A stretch of 64,000 bases of DNA from Verrucomicrobiales bacterium (GTDB lineage Bacteria; Verrucomicrobiota; Verrucomicrobiia; Limisphaerales; J093): assembly GCA_024233215.1 (NCBI GenBank), contig JACKPW010000001.1:372001-436000 (forward strand), read 5' to 3'. The notes beneath the pieces are model-generated. The model did no database searches. It was not told the DNA's origin and saw only the letters and a program-made list of their open reading frames with translations. The position numbers were made by a program, and so were the translations under genes. Below, piece by piece: positions 8,535 to 16,410 of the stretch; the stretch's first letter is position 1, and the number at the start of each line of letters is the position of its first letter.

Positions 8535-10469
8535 ATGGCCGGTTTGGACAAGATCAAAGATGTGTTGCACCGGGCGGGCCGCCGGCGTCGCTGGCAACGG
8601 GCCTGGCGTGGGCTCTGGCACGGACTTCTGGTGGGCGGCGGGCTCTGGCTCCTGGTGCTCGGTTTGTTCAAGGTGCTGCCCCTGCCGATGGGTACCACGC
8701 TCGGCTGGGGCGGGCTCGCCTGCGCCCTCGCCCCGCTGATCGGGTTCGTCTACGGATGGAGCCGACCCGAACGCCCCCTGGCCACGGCACGCTGGCTGGA
8801 CCTCGCAAAGGGCTTCCAGGAACGGGTGAGCACCGCGGTCGAGTTGGACAACGGGAAGAACGGCGGGCCGTGGGCGGAGTTGGTGGTGGAGGACGCCGCC
8901 CGCCGGCTCGATGAAGTCAACGTCCGCGCCCTCCTGCCCTTCCATGTCCCGCAAATCTGGAAGCCCGTTCTGCTGGTCCTGGTCCTCGGGGCCGGTCTGG
9001 GATTCGTCCCCGAATACCGCAGCAAGGCGCACCTGCAGCAGGAACGCGAGCAGGCCGCGGTGGAGGAAGCCGGGCAGCGCCTGGCCGAGATTGCGCGGCG
9101 CACCCTGGACAAGCGCACGCCGGAACTCGACTCCACCCGAAAGTCGCTGGAAGCCGTCGAGGAACTCGGCAAGGAAATGGCGCAACGCCCCCGCACGCGC
9201 GACGAGACCCTCCGGGACCTCGCGAAACTCACCGAGCAGGTGGACCAGGACCTCCAGGAAATGGCCCGGAAACCGGGGGTGCGCTCGCTCGAGAAGACCG
9301 CCCGATCCGGGTCCTCCGATTCCCCCGCGTCGGCCGATGAACTCCAGAAACGCCTCGACGCGCTGCAGAAGCAGATGAACGGCAAATCCCCCGAACCGGA
9401 TGCGCTGGAGAAGCTGGCGGACGCCTTGCGCCAGGCGCAAAAGGCGGCCTCGGCAATGGGACAGAACTCCGACGGCATGGAGGGGGCCAAGGCCGAATTG
9501 GCGAAGTCCCTGGCGGAGATGGCGCAACAGGCCGCCAACCTCGGGGCCGCCGTGCCCAACCTGGAACAGGCGTTGGAAGCGTTGCAGGCCGGCCAGATCG
9601 ACCAGATGCTCAAGAACCTGGACCTCGCCTCGGAGGACCTGCAGCAGGCGCTGAACATGGCAAAGGCCATCCAGCAGATGCAGCAACAGCAGGCCGCCAT
9701 GGGCAAGAACCTCAAGGAACAACTCGAACGCGGCCAGGCCGCCGCCGCCGCCGCGCGCCTCCGGGACATGGCCCGCAAAGCGCAATCCGGTCAGAGCACC
9801 CCTGAGGAGTTGCAGCAGATGATGCAGGAACTCTCCGAAGCCCTCGGTCCGGCCGGTCAATACGGCGAGGTGAAAGACCTGCTCCAGAAGGGACTGGAGC
9901 AAATGCAGTCCGGCCAATCCGCCGGCGCCGCCCAGTCCATGAAGGACGCCGCCAAGATGCTCGAGGACATGATGCAGCAGATGGCGGATGCCCAGAGCCT
10001 GCAGGCGGCAATGTCCGCCCTGCAGAAAGCCCAGATGTGCGTCGGCAACTGCCAGGGCTGGGGCACGTGCCAGGGCAACAAGATCGGCTTCAACCCCAAC
10101 GGCCGTAAACCGTCGCGCGGCGTGGGCACCTGGGGCGACGATTCCCTGACCATGGCCCCGCAGAACAACGGTCTCTGGGACAACTCCGGCGTTGAGCGGC
10201 CCGACATGGACCCGCGCGGCCACACCGAACGCGAAACCGACCTCAGCGAGGACCTGTCCCCGACCCGTCTCAAGGGACAGTTCAACCCCGGCGGCCCGAT
10301 GCCCAGCATCACGCTCAAGGGCGTCAGTATCAAGGGACAGAGCCGGGTCGCGCTACAGGAGGCCATGGCCACCGCCCAAAGCGAGGCCCAGGCCGCCCTC
10401 AGCGAGGAGGTCATTCCCCGCGCCTACCAGGGCGCCGTCCGGGATTACTTCGACGATTTCAAGGAGTAG
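8535..10469 (+). CDS. DUF4175-like membrane-anchored coiled-coil protein
   Basis: A 644-residue protein with hydrophobic helices near residues 28-50, 56-75 and 127-146. A very long Gln/Glu/Ala/Lys-rich region (~155-495) follows, with heptad-like and methionine/glutamine-rich stretches (QQMQQQQAAMGK), clearly coiled coil. The C-terminal ~140 residues are Gly/Asn/Pro-rich with a CVGNCQGWGTCQGNK cluster and end in an acidic helix (YFDDFKE). This layout, placed upstream of MoxR, DUF58 and VWA genes, matches the DUF4175-like proteins in such clusters. It probably spans the inner membrane as a scaffold; the function is not established. Confidence 0.65.
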   Translation: MAGLDKIKDVLHRAGRRRRWQRAWRGLWHGLLVGGGLWLLVLGLFKVLPLPMGTTLGWGGLACALAPLIGFVYGWSRPERPLATARWLDLAKGFQERVSTAVELDNGKNGGPWAELVVEDAARRLDEVNVRALLPFHVPQIWKPVLLVLVLGAGLGFVPEYRSKAHLQQEREQAAVEEAGQRLAEIARRTLDKRTPELDSTRKSLEAVEELGKEMAQRPRTRDETLRDLAKLTEQVDQDLQEMARKPGVRSLEKTARSGSSDSPASADELQKRLDALQKQMNGKSPEPDALEKLADALRQAQKAASAMGQNSDGMEGAKAELAKSLAEMAQQAANLGAAVPNLEQALEALQAGQIDQMLKNLDLASEDLQQALNMAKAIQQMQQQQAAMGKNLKEQLERGQAAAAAARLRDMARKAQSGQSTPEELQQMMQELSEALGPAGQYGEVKDLLQKGLEQMQSGQSAGAAQSMKDAAKMLEDMMQQMADAQSLQAAMSALQKAQMCVGNCQGWGTCQGNKIGFNPNGRKPSRGVGTWGDDSLTMAPQNNGLWDNSGVERPDMDPRGHTERETDLSEDLSPTRLKGQFNPGGPMPSITLKGVSIKGQSRVALQEAMATAQSEAQAALSEEVIPRAYQGAVRDYFDDFKE

Positions 10470-10573
10470 CGGGAATGGAGCGGGGGTGTGAACGGCCAGG
10501 CGCCTTCAGACCGTCAGGTGGGCTCGTTGAAGCCTCAGCAGCAGTTCTCAGCCGGACCCGTGCAGTGGAGGGC

Positions 10574-10736
10574 ACCACGAAATACACGAAACACACGAAC
10601 ACTCGGAGAGAGAGCCTTATCGTAGCCTCGTCTCCGAAAGCATCACCCGGTGATCGGGACGCCTTCTCAAAACGGCTGGCGCCTGCTCAGGCCATCGCCC
10701 GCCCTTTCTTTCGTGTGCTTCGTGTATTTCGTGGTT
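10574..10736. repeat. ACCACGAAATACACGAA palindromic repeat, copy A
   Basis: A 163-bp inverted-repeat element between the DUF4175-like and MoxR genes. The left arm is ACCACGAAATACACGAA plus ACACACGAA. The right arm is its near reverse complement (CTTCGTGTATTTCGTGGTT). The ~100-bp core differs from those of copies B and C. It occupies much of the 10470-10876 gap, in which I see no gene. Confidence 0.8.
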
Positions 10737-10876
10737 CTACTGAGTCGTCACTGCTGATCCTCCCCACGGAAGTACGGCTGGCCCAGAGAACCCAGCCGCG
10801 CTCCGCAAAAGAGGAGTTCTGAAAGCTCGACGTGCCCGGCTCCCCACGACAGTCTCACCCGCACAACGACTTTTCC

Positions 10877-11878
10877 ATGAGCACTGAGCAACAAATCCAG
10901 TCCTTCCGCGACAGCTACACGGCCCTGCGGACCGAGGTCGGCAAGGTGATTGTCGGCCACGACCCCATCGTCGAGGCGACGTTGATTGCCCTGTTCGCCG
11001 GCGGTCACGTCCTGTTGGAAGGCGTTCCCGGGCTCGGCAAGACGCTGCTGGTACGCACGCTGGGGGAGGTGTTCGACCTCTCATTCAGCCGCATCCAGTT
11101 CACCCCGGACCTGATGCCCGCGGACATCGTCGGCACGAACCTGGTCATGGAAACCCCCGAAGGCCGGCGCGCCTTCGAGTTCCAGCACGGCCCGGTGTTT
11201 GCCCACCTCGTCCTGGCGGACGAAATCAACCGGGCCACGCCAAAGACCCAGTCCGCCATGCTCGAGGCGATGCAGGAACACAGCGTCACAGCGGGCGGCG
11301 AGATGCGCCGGTTGGAGGAACCGTTTTTCGTGCTGGCAACCCAGAACCCCATCGATCAGGAAGGCACCTATCCCCTGCCCGAGGCGCAGTTGGACCGGTT
11401 CTTCTTCAAGCTGGTGGTCGGCTACCCGAACGCCGCCGAGTTGTCGGAAGTCCTCAACCGCACCACCGCCACCTCCACCCCGAAGGCCGGCCAGGTGGTG
11501 ACCCGTGAGAAGCTGCTGGAACTTCAGAAACTCGTGCGCGAAGTGCCGGTGGCTTCCCACGTGCAGGACTATGTCGTGCGGCTGATCCTGGCCACGCATC
11601 CGGGCACCGAGACAGCCGCGGACGTCGCCACCCAGTTCCTGCGGTTTGGCAGCAGCCCGCGCGGCGCCCAGACATTGATCCTGGCCGCGAAGGTGCGGGC
11701 GCTCGCGCACGGCCGCGTCAACGTCAGCTTCGAGGATGTCCAGACCCTCGCCCTGCCCGCGTTGCGTCACCGCTTGATCCGCAACTTCGAGGCGGAGGCC
11801 GAAGCGGTCACCACCGACCACATCATCGAGAAGATCCTGGAAGGGGTGCCGAAGACGGCGGAGAAGGTGGAGGCGTAA
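10877..11878 (+). CDS. MoxR-family AAA+ ATPase
   Basis: A 333-residue ATPase. Walker A is GVPGLGKT (residues 49-56). Walker B is LVLADEINRA with Asp115-Glu116. The MoxR signature region ATQNPIDQEGTYPLPEAQLDRF supplies sensor I and the arginine-finger region. The start ATG at 10877 (MSTEQQIQSF) is preferred over an upstream in-frame ATG, because the 15 extra residues are proline/histidine-rich and unlike the family. MoxR ATPases act as chaperones for VWA-domain partners; DUF58 and VWA genes directly follow. The stop is 12 bp before the DUF58 start. Confidence 0.95.
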   Translation: MSTEQQIQSFRDSYTALRTEVGKVIVGHDPIVEATLIALFAGGHVLLEGVPGLGKTLLVRTLGEVFDLSFSRIQFTPDLMPADIVGTNLVMETPEGRRAFEFQHGPVFAHLVLADEINRATPKTQSAMLEAMQEHSVTAGGEMRRLEEPFFVLATQNPIDQEGTYPLPEAQLDRFFFKLVVGYPNAAELSEVLNRTTATSTPKAGQVVTREKLLELQKLVREVPVASHVQDYVVRLILATHPGTETAADVATQFLRFGSSPRGAQTLILAAKVRALAHGRVNVSFEDVQTLALPALRHRLIRNFEAEAEAVTTDHIIEKILEGVPKTAEKVEA

Positions 11879-11890
11879 GGCCGACGCGCC

Positions 11891-12796
11891 ATGCCTGAAG
11901 CCCTCCTCAGCCCCCAGCTCCTGCGCCGGCTCGAACAGTTCGAACTGCTCGCCACCCGTCGCGCCCGCAGCTCCCTGAAGGGCGAACGCCGGAGCCGCGC
12001 CCGCGGGTTGTCCGTCGAGTTCGCCGACCACCGAAACTACGTCGCCGGCGATGACCTTCGTTATCTCGACTGGAATCTGTTCGGCCGCCTCGACCGGTTG
12101 TTCCTCAAGCTCTATGAGGAGGAACGCGAACTGCCGGTGCGCGTGTTCCTGGACGCCAGTGAGTCGATGACCTTCGGCGAACCGGCGAAATTCGGGTTCG
12201 CCGTGCAGGTCGCCGCCGCCATCGGTTACGTGGCCCTGTGCGGCTTTGATCGGGTGTCCGTCACGGTTTTCCCGAATCCGCAGGATCAACCGTCCGAAAG
12301 CGCCGCCCGCGCGGCCCTTCGCTCGGTCCGGGGCCGGCAATCGGCCATGACCTTCTTCAAGCACCTGTCCGAACTGCGCGCCGGCGGTCCGGCCGATTTC
12401 AACGAGTCCTTGCGCCGCGGCGCCGTGGAGGCGCGACAGGCCGGCATGGCGGTGGTGTTGAGCGATTTTCTCGATCCCGCCGGGTATGAGCCGGGGCTGC
12501 GCTCGCTGCTGGGCCGCGGGTTTCAGGTCACCGCCATCCAGGTGCTGGCGCCGGAGGAGCTTGAGCCCAGGACCTTCGGGGACCTGCGGTTGGTGGATTC
12601 CGAGACCGGCGGCACGCAGGAGGTGACGTTCGGCCGGTTCCGCCTCGCCGCCTACCAGCGCACCGTGCGCAACTACTGTCAACGCCTGCGGGAATTCTGC
12701 ACGGCACGCGGCATCACCCATTTCCTGGCCGGCTCCGGCACGCCCATCGAGGACCTGCTCCTGCGCCAGCTTCGCCAGGCGGAGGTGTGGGGTTAG
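11891..12796 (+). CDS. DUF58 domain protein (MoxR partner)
   Basis: A 301-residue protein with the DUF58 hallmark GDDLRYLDWNLFGRLDRLF near residues 54-72 and the conserved N-terminal KGERRSRARG. The C-terminal two-thirds form a VWA-like fold whose metal site reads D-A-S-E-S (FLDASESM). DUF58 proteins are the usual partners of MoxR ATPases, and this gene follows moxR by 12 bp. It is probably a soluble or peripheral inner-membrane factor in assembly or envelope-stress functions; the specific client is unknown. Confidence 0.9.
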   Translation: MPEALLSPQLLRRLEQFELLATRRARSSLKGERRSRARGLSVEFADHRNYVAGDDLRYLDWNLFGRLDRLFLKLYEEERELPVRVFLDASESMTFGEPAKFGFAVQVAAAIGYVALCGFDRVSVTVFPNPQDQPSESAARAALRSVRGRQSAMTFFKHLSELRAGGPADFNESLRRGAVEARQAGMAVVLSDFLDPAGYEPGLRSLLGRGFQVTAIQVLAPEELEPRTFGDLRLVDSETGGTQEVTFGRFRLAAYQRTVRNYCQRLREFCTARGITHFLAGSGTPIEDLLLRQLRQAEVWG

Positions 12797-12807
12797 CCGT
12801 GAAGACG

Positions 12808-12932
12808 AGGATGGAAGATCGAGGATGGAAGATGGAGGGTGCGGTGCCCGCAACATTCCGGCATGCGGAATGCTGGCTGAGACCGGCGACAAGAAAGATG
12901 GAAGATAGAGCATGGAGGATAGAGGATGGGGG
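12808..12932. repeat. GATGGAGGATAGAGGATG simple-repeat arm, left
   Basis: Purine-rich imperfect repeats of GAGGATGGAAGAT in two blocks (about 12808-12840 and 12896-12930), separated by a short hairpin (CATTCCGGCATGCGGAATG). The second block runs into the start of the four-helix-bundle gene and contains its apparent Shine-Dalgarno sequence (GGAGG) and its ATG. The complementary arm lies downstream at 13318-13424. Confidence 0.7.
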
Positions 12933-13312
12933 TCATTCGAAGCTTCCGGGATTTGAAGGTGTATCAGGAGGTACTGGTGGAATCGAAGCACCTCTTCGAG
13001 ATCAGCAGGAGGTTCCCAGCCGAGGAACGTTTTTCACTCACCGATCAAATCCGGCGCTCGTCACGCGCGGTCAACGCCATGATTGCCGAGGCATGGGCGC
13101 GAAGAGGTTACCCAGCGGTTTTTCGGCACAAACTCAGCGAGGCCTTGGGCGAAGCGAACGAGACGCAAGCATGGCTGGACCACGCCAGGGAGGCAGGCTA
13201 CTTGAACGAAACTGCTCACCGCGAACTCGATGCCGGTTGGCAATCCGTGGGCGGGAGGTTGCGGCGCATGATCGATCGCGCCGACACCTTCTGCCCAAAG
13301 TCCGAGGATTAA
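12926..13312 (+). CDS. Four-helix-bundle (S23/IVP-like) protein
   Basis: A 128-residue protein of the TIGR02436 four-helix-bundle family, first known from proteins encoded in 23S rRNA intervening sequences. Diagnostic features are the opening FRDLKVYQEVL, the SLTDQIRRSSRAVNAMIAEAWARR segment and the GEANETQAWLDHA helix. It sits inside the MoxR/VWA run and is framed by inverted simple-repeat arms. Its ribosome-binding site and ATG come from the left arm (GGAGG, 7 bp, ATG). This suggests a self-contained inserted unit. Molecular role unknown; related small bundles (Avd) serve in diversity-generating retroelements, but no reverse transcriptase is seen here. Confidence 0.85.
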   Translation: MGVIRSFRDLKVYQEVLVESKHLFEISRRFPAEERFSLTDQIRRSSRAVNAMIAEAWARRGYPAVFRHKLSEALGEANETQAWLDHAREAGYLNETAHRELDAGWQSVGGRLRRMIDRADTFCPKSED

Positions 13313-13317
13313 CGGCC

Positions 13318-13424
13318 CCCTTCCATCCTCCATCCTCCATCCTCCATCTTCGCGTCCTCAACGCCATCGTCCATCCACCATCCTCCATCTTCGCGTCCTT
13401 AACGCCATCCTCCATCCTCGCAGC
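13318..13424. repeat. CCATCCTCCATCTTCGCGTCC simple-repeat arm, right
   Basis: The pyrimidine-rich inverted counterpart of the arm at 12808-12932: CCATCCTCCATCCTCC units with two copies of a longer unit containing CATCTTCGCGTCCT and AACGCCATC. It runs from just after the four-helix-bundle stop codon to the TTG start of the next VWA gene. It thus fills the whole gap between these genes. Confidence 0.7.
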
Positions 13425-15260
13425 TTGAACTTCCTCGCTCCAACCGCCTTCGCCTTCGCCGCCGCCCTGCCGGTGGTGGTGGTGTTTTACCTGCTCAAAC
13501 GCAAGCGGGTGGTGAAACTCGTTCCGAGCACCCTGCTCTGGCAGAAGTTCCTCGCCGAAACCCAGGCCAGTGCACCCTTCCAGAAGCTGCGCCACAACTG
13601 GCTGCTCATTCTGCAACTGCTCCTCCTGGCGTTCATCGTCTTCGCCCTTTCCCGCCCCTATTTCACCGGCGAAATCCAGACCGGCGGATTGCAGGTGGTC
13701 ATCCTCGACGCCTCCGCCTCGATGCAGAGCACCGACATCAAACCGTCGCGTTTCGAGCAGGCCCGCACCGAGGCCCTGGCGCTCGTGGACGGCATGGGGG
13801 ATCACGACCAGATGGCGGTGTTGCTGACCGGCGCCGGCACCGAGGTCAAGCAATCCCCCACCAGCAACAAGACCGCCCTGCGCCGGGCCCTGCGTTCGTG
13901 TGCCGTCACCGATGCCCCGGGCCGGATGATTGAGGCCCTGCGCCTCGCCCAATCCCTCACCCGCGACCGGACGGACGCCTCCATTCACCTGCTCAGCGAC
14001 GGCGCGTTGACCGGCCTGGACGAATTCGAGAACGAGGGCCTCAACCTGGTCTATCACCGCGTTGGCGAGGATGCGGACAACCGTGGCATCGTGGCGATGG
14101 ACGTTCGTTCGCACCCGGAAGATCCGACCCGTCAGGCGGTGTTCGCCACCGTGATGAACGTCTCCACGAACGCCGCCAGCGCCCGTCTGGAACTGCTCTT
14201 CGCAGGCCGGATGCTCGAAAGCCGCACAGTCAGTTTCGGCCCCCGCGAGAGCGTTTCCCAGGTCTTCGGCGTGGAGCAGCAGCAGGACGGTGTCTATGAA
14301 CTGCGGGTCGCAAGCGAGGACGAACTGGCCGCCGACAATGCCGCGTGGGTCATGGCCCGGCTGCCCCAACCCGCCAGGGTCCTGCTGGTCACCGGCGGCA
14401 ACCGCTTTCTCGAGAAGGCCATCGCCACCCAGCCCCGCGTCGAACTCAGTGTCACCGCCACCCTGACGGAAGATCCCACGACCTTCGACATCACCATCCT
14501 CGACAACGTCGCCCCGGCGGTCTGGCCCACGGGCAATGTCCTCGCCTTTCGCAGCGCGCCCACCAACTGGGTGGAGGTCGCCGGCACCCTCGAGGGCCCC
14601 GGCATCGTGGATTGGAAGAACACCCATCCCCTGCTCCGGTTTATCAACCTCGACAACGTCGCCATCGGGGAGGCGCTCCAGGTCCACGCCGCCCCCTGGG
14701 CCATCCCCCTGGTGGAATCCGCCTCGAGTCCCCTCATGCTCGCCGGCGAACTCGATCAGCGCCGCATCGTCTGGGTCGCTTTCGATCCGCTGCAGAGCAC
14801 CTGGCCGTTGCGGGTGTCCTTCCCCATCTTCATCGCCAACGCCATCGAGTGGTTGAATCCCGCGGCGCGCGAGTCCGAACAGTTCAAGTTTCAACCCGGT
14901 TCGCCCCTCCGCCTGACGGTTCCACCCGGGATCACCGCGGTCACGGTGACCCCGCCCGAGGCCGCGGCAGAAACGCTTCCCCTGCCCGCCGGCAGCCGGG
15001 AGTTCGTCTTCGGCAACACCCCCCACCGCGGCGTCTACCAACTGCAGGCCGGCACGAACACCACCTTCTACTGCGCCAACCTCCTCGACCCGCGCGAAAC
15101 CGACATCACCCCGCAGGCGGAAATTGCCCTCGGCCGGTACGCCCGCGCCGAGGCCACCCTGGCCCAGGCCGCCAATCTCGAACTCTGGCGCTGGATCGCC
15201 GCCATCGGCCTCGCCATCCTGATGTTCGAGTGGTGGTGGTATCACAAACGCACCGCATGA
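13425..15260 (+). CDS. BatA-like membrane VWA protein
   Basis: A 611-residue protein. The N-terminus MNFLAPTAFAFAAALPVVVV-FYLLKRKR and a second helix (~60-78) form the paired anchors typical of BatA/BatB-type proteins. The VWA domain starts with the metal motif D-A-S-A-S at 95-99 and runs to about 235. The rest is a long beta-rich periplasmic region with a final membrane helix near 588-605. The start is a TTG directly after the repeat arm; I choose it because the family's N-terminal anchor is complete only from there and no in-frame ATG lies nearer than the VWA motif. No clear Shine-Dalgarno precedes it. Confidence 0.8.
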   Translation: MNFLAPTAFAFAAALPVVVVFYLLKRKRVVKLVPSTLLWQKFLAETQASAPFQKLRHNWLLILQLLLLAFIVFALSRPYFTGEIQTGGLQVVILDASASMQSTDIKPSRFEQARTEALALVDGMGDHDQMAVLLTGAGTEVKQSPTSNKTALRRALRSCAVTDAPGRMIEALRLAQSLTRDRTDASIHLLSDGALTGLDEFENEGLNLVYHRVGEDADNRGIVAMDVRSHPEDPTRQAVFATVMNVSTNAASARLELLFAGRMLESRTVSFGPRESVSQVFGVEQQQDGVYELRVASEDELAADNAAWVMARLPQPARVLLVTGGNRFLEKAIATQPRVELSVTATLTEDPTTFDITILDNVAPAVWPTGNVLAFRSAPTNWVEVAGTLEGPGIVDWKNTHPLLRFINLDNVAIGEALQVHAAPWAIPLVESASSPLMLAGELDQRRIVWVAFDPLQSTWPLRVSFPIFIANAIEWLNPAARESEQFKFQPGSPLRLTVPPGITAVTVTPPEAAAETLPLPAGSREFVFGNTPHRGVYQLQAGTNTTFYCANLLDPRETDITPQAEIALGRYARAEATLAQAANLELWRWIAAIGLAILMFEWWWYHKRTA

Positions 15261-15291
15261 AGGTCGGACTGTAACGCGTCGTTGGAAACGA

Positions 15292-15323
15292 ACATGACAC
15301 GGATTTCAGGCATGACACGGATT
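15292..15323. repeat. GACACGGATT repeat, single arm
   Basis: Two imperfect copies of ATGACACGGATTTCAGGC in the gap before the binding-protein gene. The same word family in inverted sense (AATCCGTGATAATCCGTGC) occurs at about 22210-22240. I see only one arm here. The remainder of the 15261-15485 gap holds no convincing gene. Confidence 0.45.
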
Positions 15324-15485
15324 GGGCTGGATCAGCGGAGGGCGGGTCCCGGAGCGGACGCGGTTCGCCCTGAGGATCGGCCTGGCTCGCCCGTCGGTGA
15401 CCTCGCCGACAGCGCCGAGAACCGGCCCTTTCCCTCCCTCTTGGCGTCGTTGGCGTGTTGTTTCGCGGGTCAGCTCGCTGCACGA

Positions 15486-16406
15486 ATGCCGGTTGTCCTG
15501 GCGCCCGTGTTGCTGCTCGCCATGTGCCTCGTCGGCTGCACCGGCGGCTCCAGGCCGGACGTCGTCGTCTACGCCGCCCAGGACCGCGTCTATGCCGAAC
15601 CGCTGCTCCGTCAGTTCGAAACCGACACCGGCCTCAAAGTCGCCGCCCTCTACGACAGCGAAGCCGTCAAGACCGTCGGGCTCGCCAACCGGCTGCTGGC
15701 CGAACGCGAACATCCGGTCGCCGACGTCTTCTGGGGCAACGAGGAATTCCGCACCCGGCAGCTGGCGGCCCAGCAGGTCTTTCTTCCCACCAACGGTTGG
15801 TTCGCCTTCGGGTGGCGCAGCCGGCGCGTCATGATCAACACCAACCAGGTCGATCTCGCCGACGCCCCGAAATCCCTGCTCGAACTGACCAACGCCGTCT
15901 GGCGCGGCCACGTCGCCCTCGCCTATCCCCTGTTCGGCACCACCGCGACCCACTTCGCCGCGCTTCGCCAGCATTGGGGCGACGAGCCATGGACCGCCTG
16001 GTGCCGCGGCCTGCGCGCCAACGACGCGTTCATCGTGGATGGCAATTCCGTCGTCGCCCGCATGGTGGCGCGGGGGGAAGCCTGGATCGGCCTGACGGAC
16101 TCCGACGATTTCCAGGTTGTCGCCGGCGAACACGCAACGGTCGCGGAACTTCCCTTGAACGACGAATCCCTGCTCATCCCCAACACCGTCGGCATCGTGC
16201 GCAACGGCCCGCATCCGGACGCCGCCCGGCGGTTGGCGGAATACTTGTCCGGCCCCAACGTGGCGAGGGCTCTGGTGGAGGCGGGTGCCCTGGAAGGTGC
16301 CGACCTGGACAACGCCCCGGCCCGCGGTTTGCAGCCCGACTGGGCGGAACTGCTGGCAAACCTGGAAGACACCACCCGCCGGCTGAGCGGGTTGTTCGTC
16401 CGATGA
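15486..16406 (+). CDS. Iron(III)-type ABC transporter substrate-binding lipoprotein
   Basis: A 306-residue periplasmic binding protein. It starts MPVVLAPVLLLAMCLVGC, a lipoprotein signal with lipobox LVGC. I use the ATG at 15486 because the upstream in-frame stretch is translated repeat sequence. The body (VVVYAAQDRVYAEPLLRQFE, then the DVFWGNEE segment) matches the FbpA/AfuA-like family that binds Fe3+ or similar ligands. The permease gene follows after 4 bp, so the two belong together. No ABC ATPase gene is in the window. Confidence 0.8.
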   Translation: MPVVLAPVLLLAMCLVGCTGGSRPDVVVYAAQDRVYAEPLLRQFETDTGLKVAALYDSEAVKTVGLANRLLAEREHPVADVFWGNEEFRTRQLAAQQVFLPTNGWFAFGWRSRRVMINTNQVDLADAPKSLLELTNAVWRGHVALAYPLFGTTATHFAALRQHWGDEPWTAWCRGLRANDAFIVDGNSVVARMVARGEAWIGLTDSDDFQVVAGEHATVAELPLNDESLLIPNTVGIVRNGPHPDAARRLAEYLSGPNVARALVEAGALEGADLDNAPARGLQPDWAELLANLEDTTRRLSGLFVR

Positions 16407-16410
16407 CCCG

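Noticed and set aside
15282..15485. An N-terminal extension of the binding-protein gene
   Set aside because: The in-frame stretch is translated GACACGGATT repeat and GC-rich spacer. The lipoprotein signal begins at 15486.
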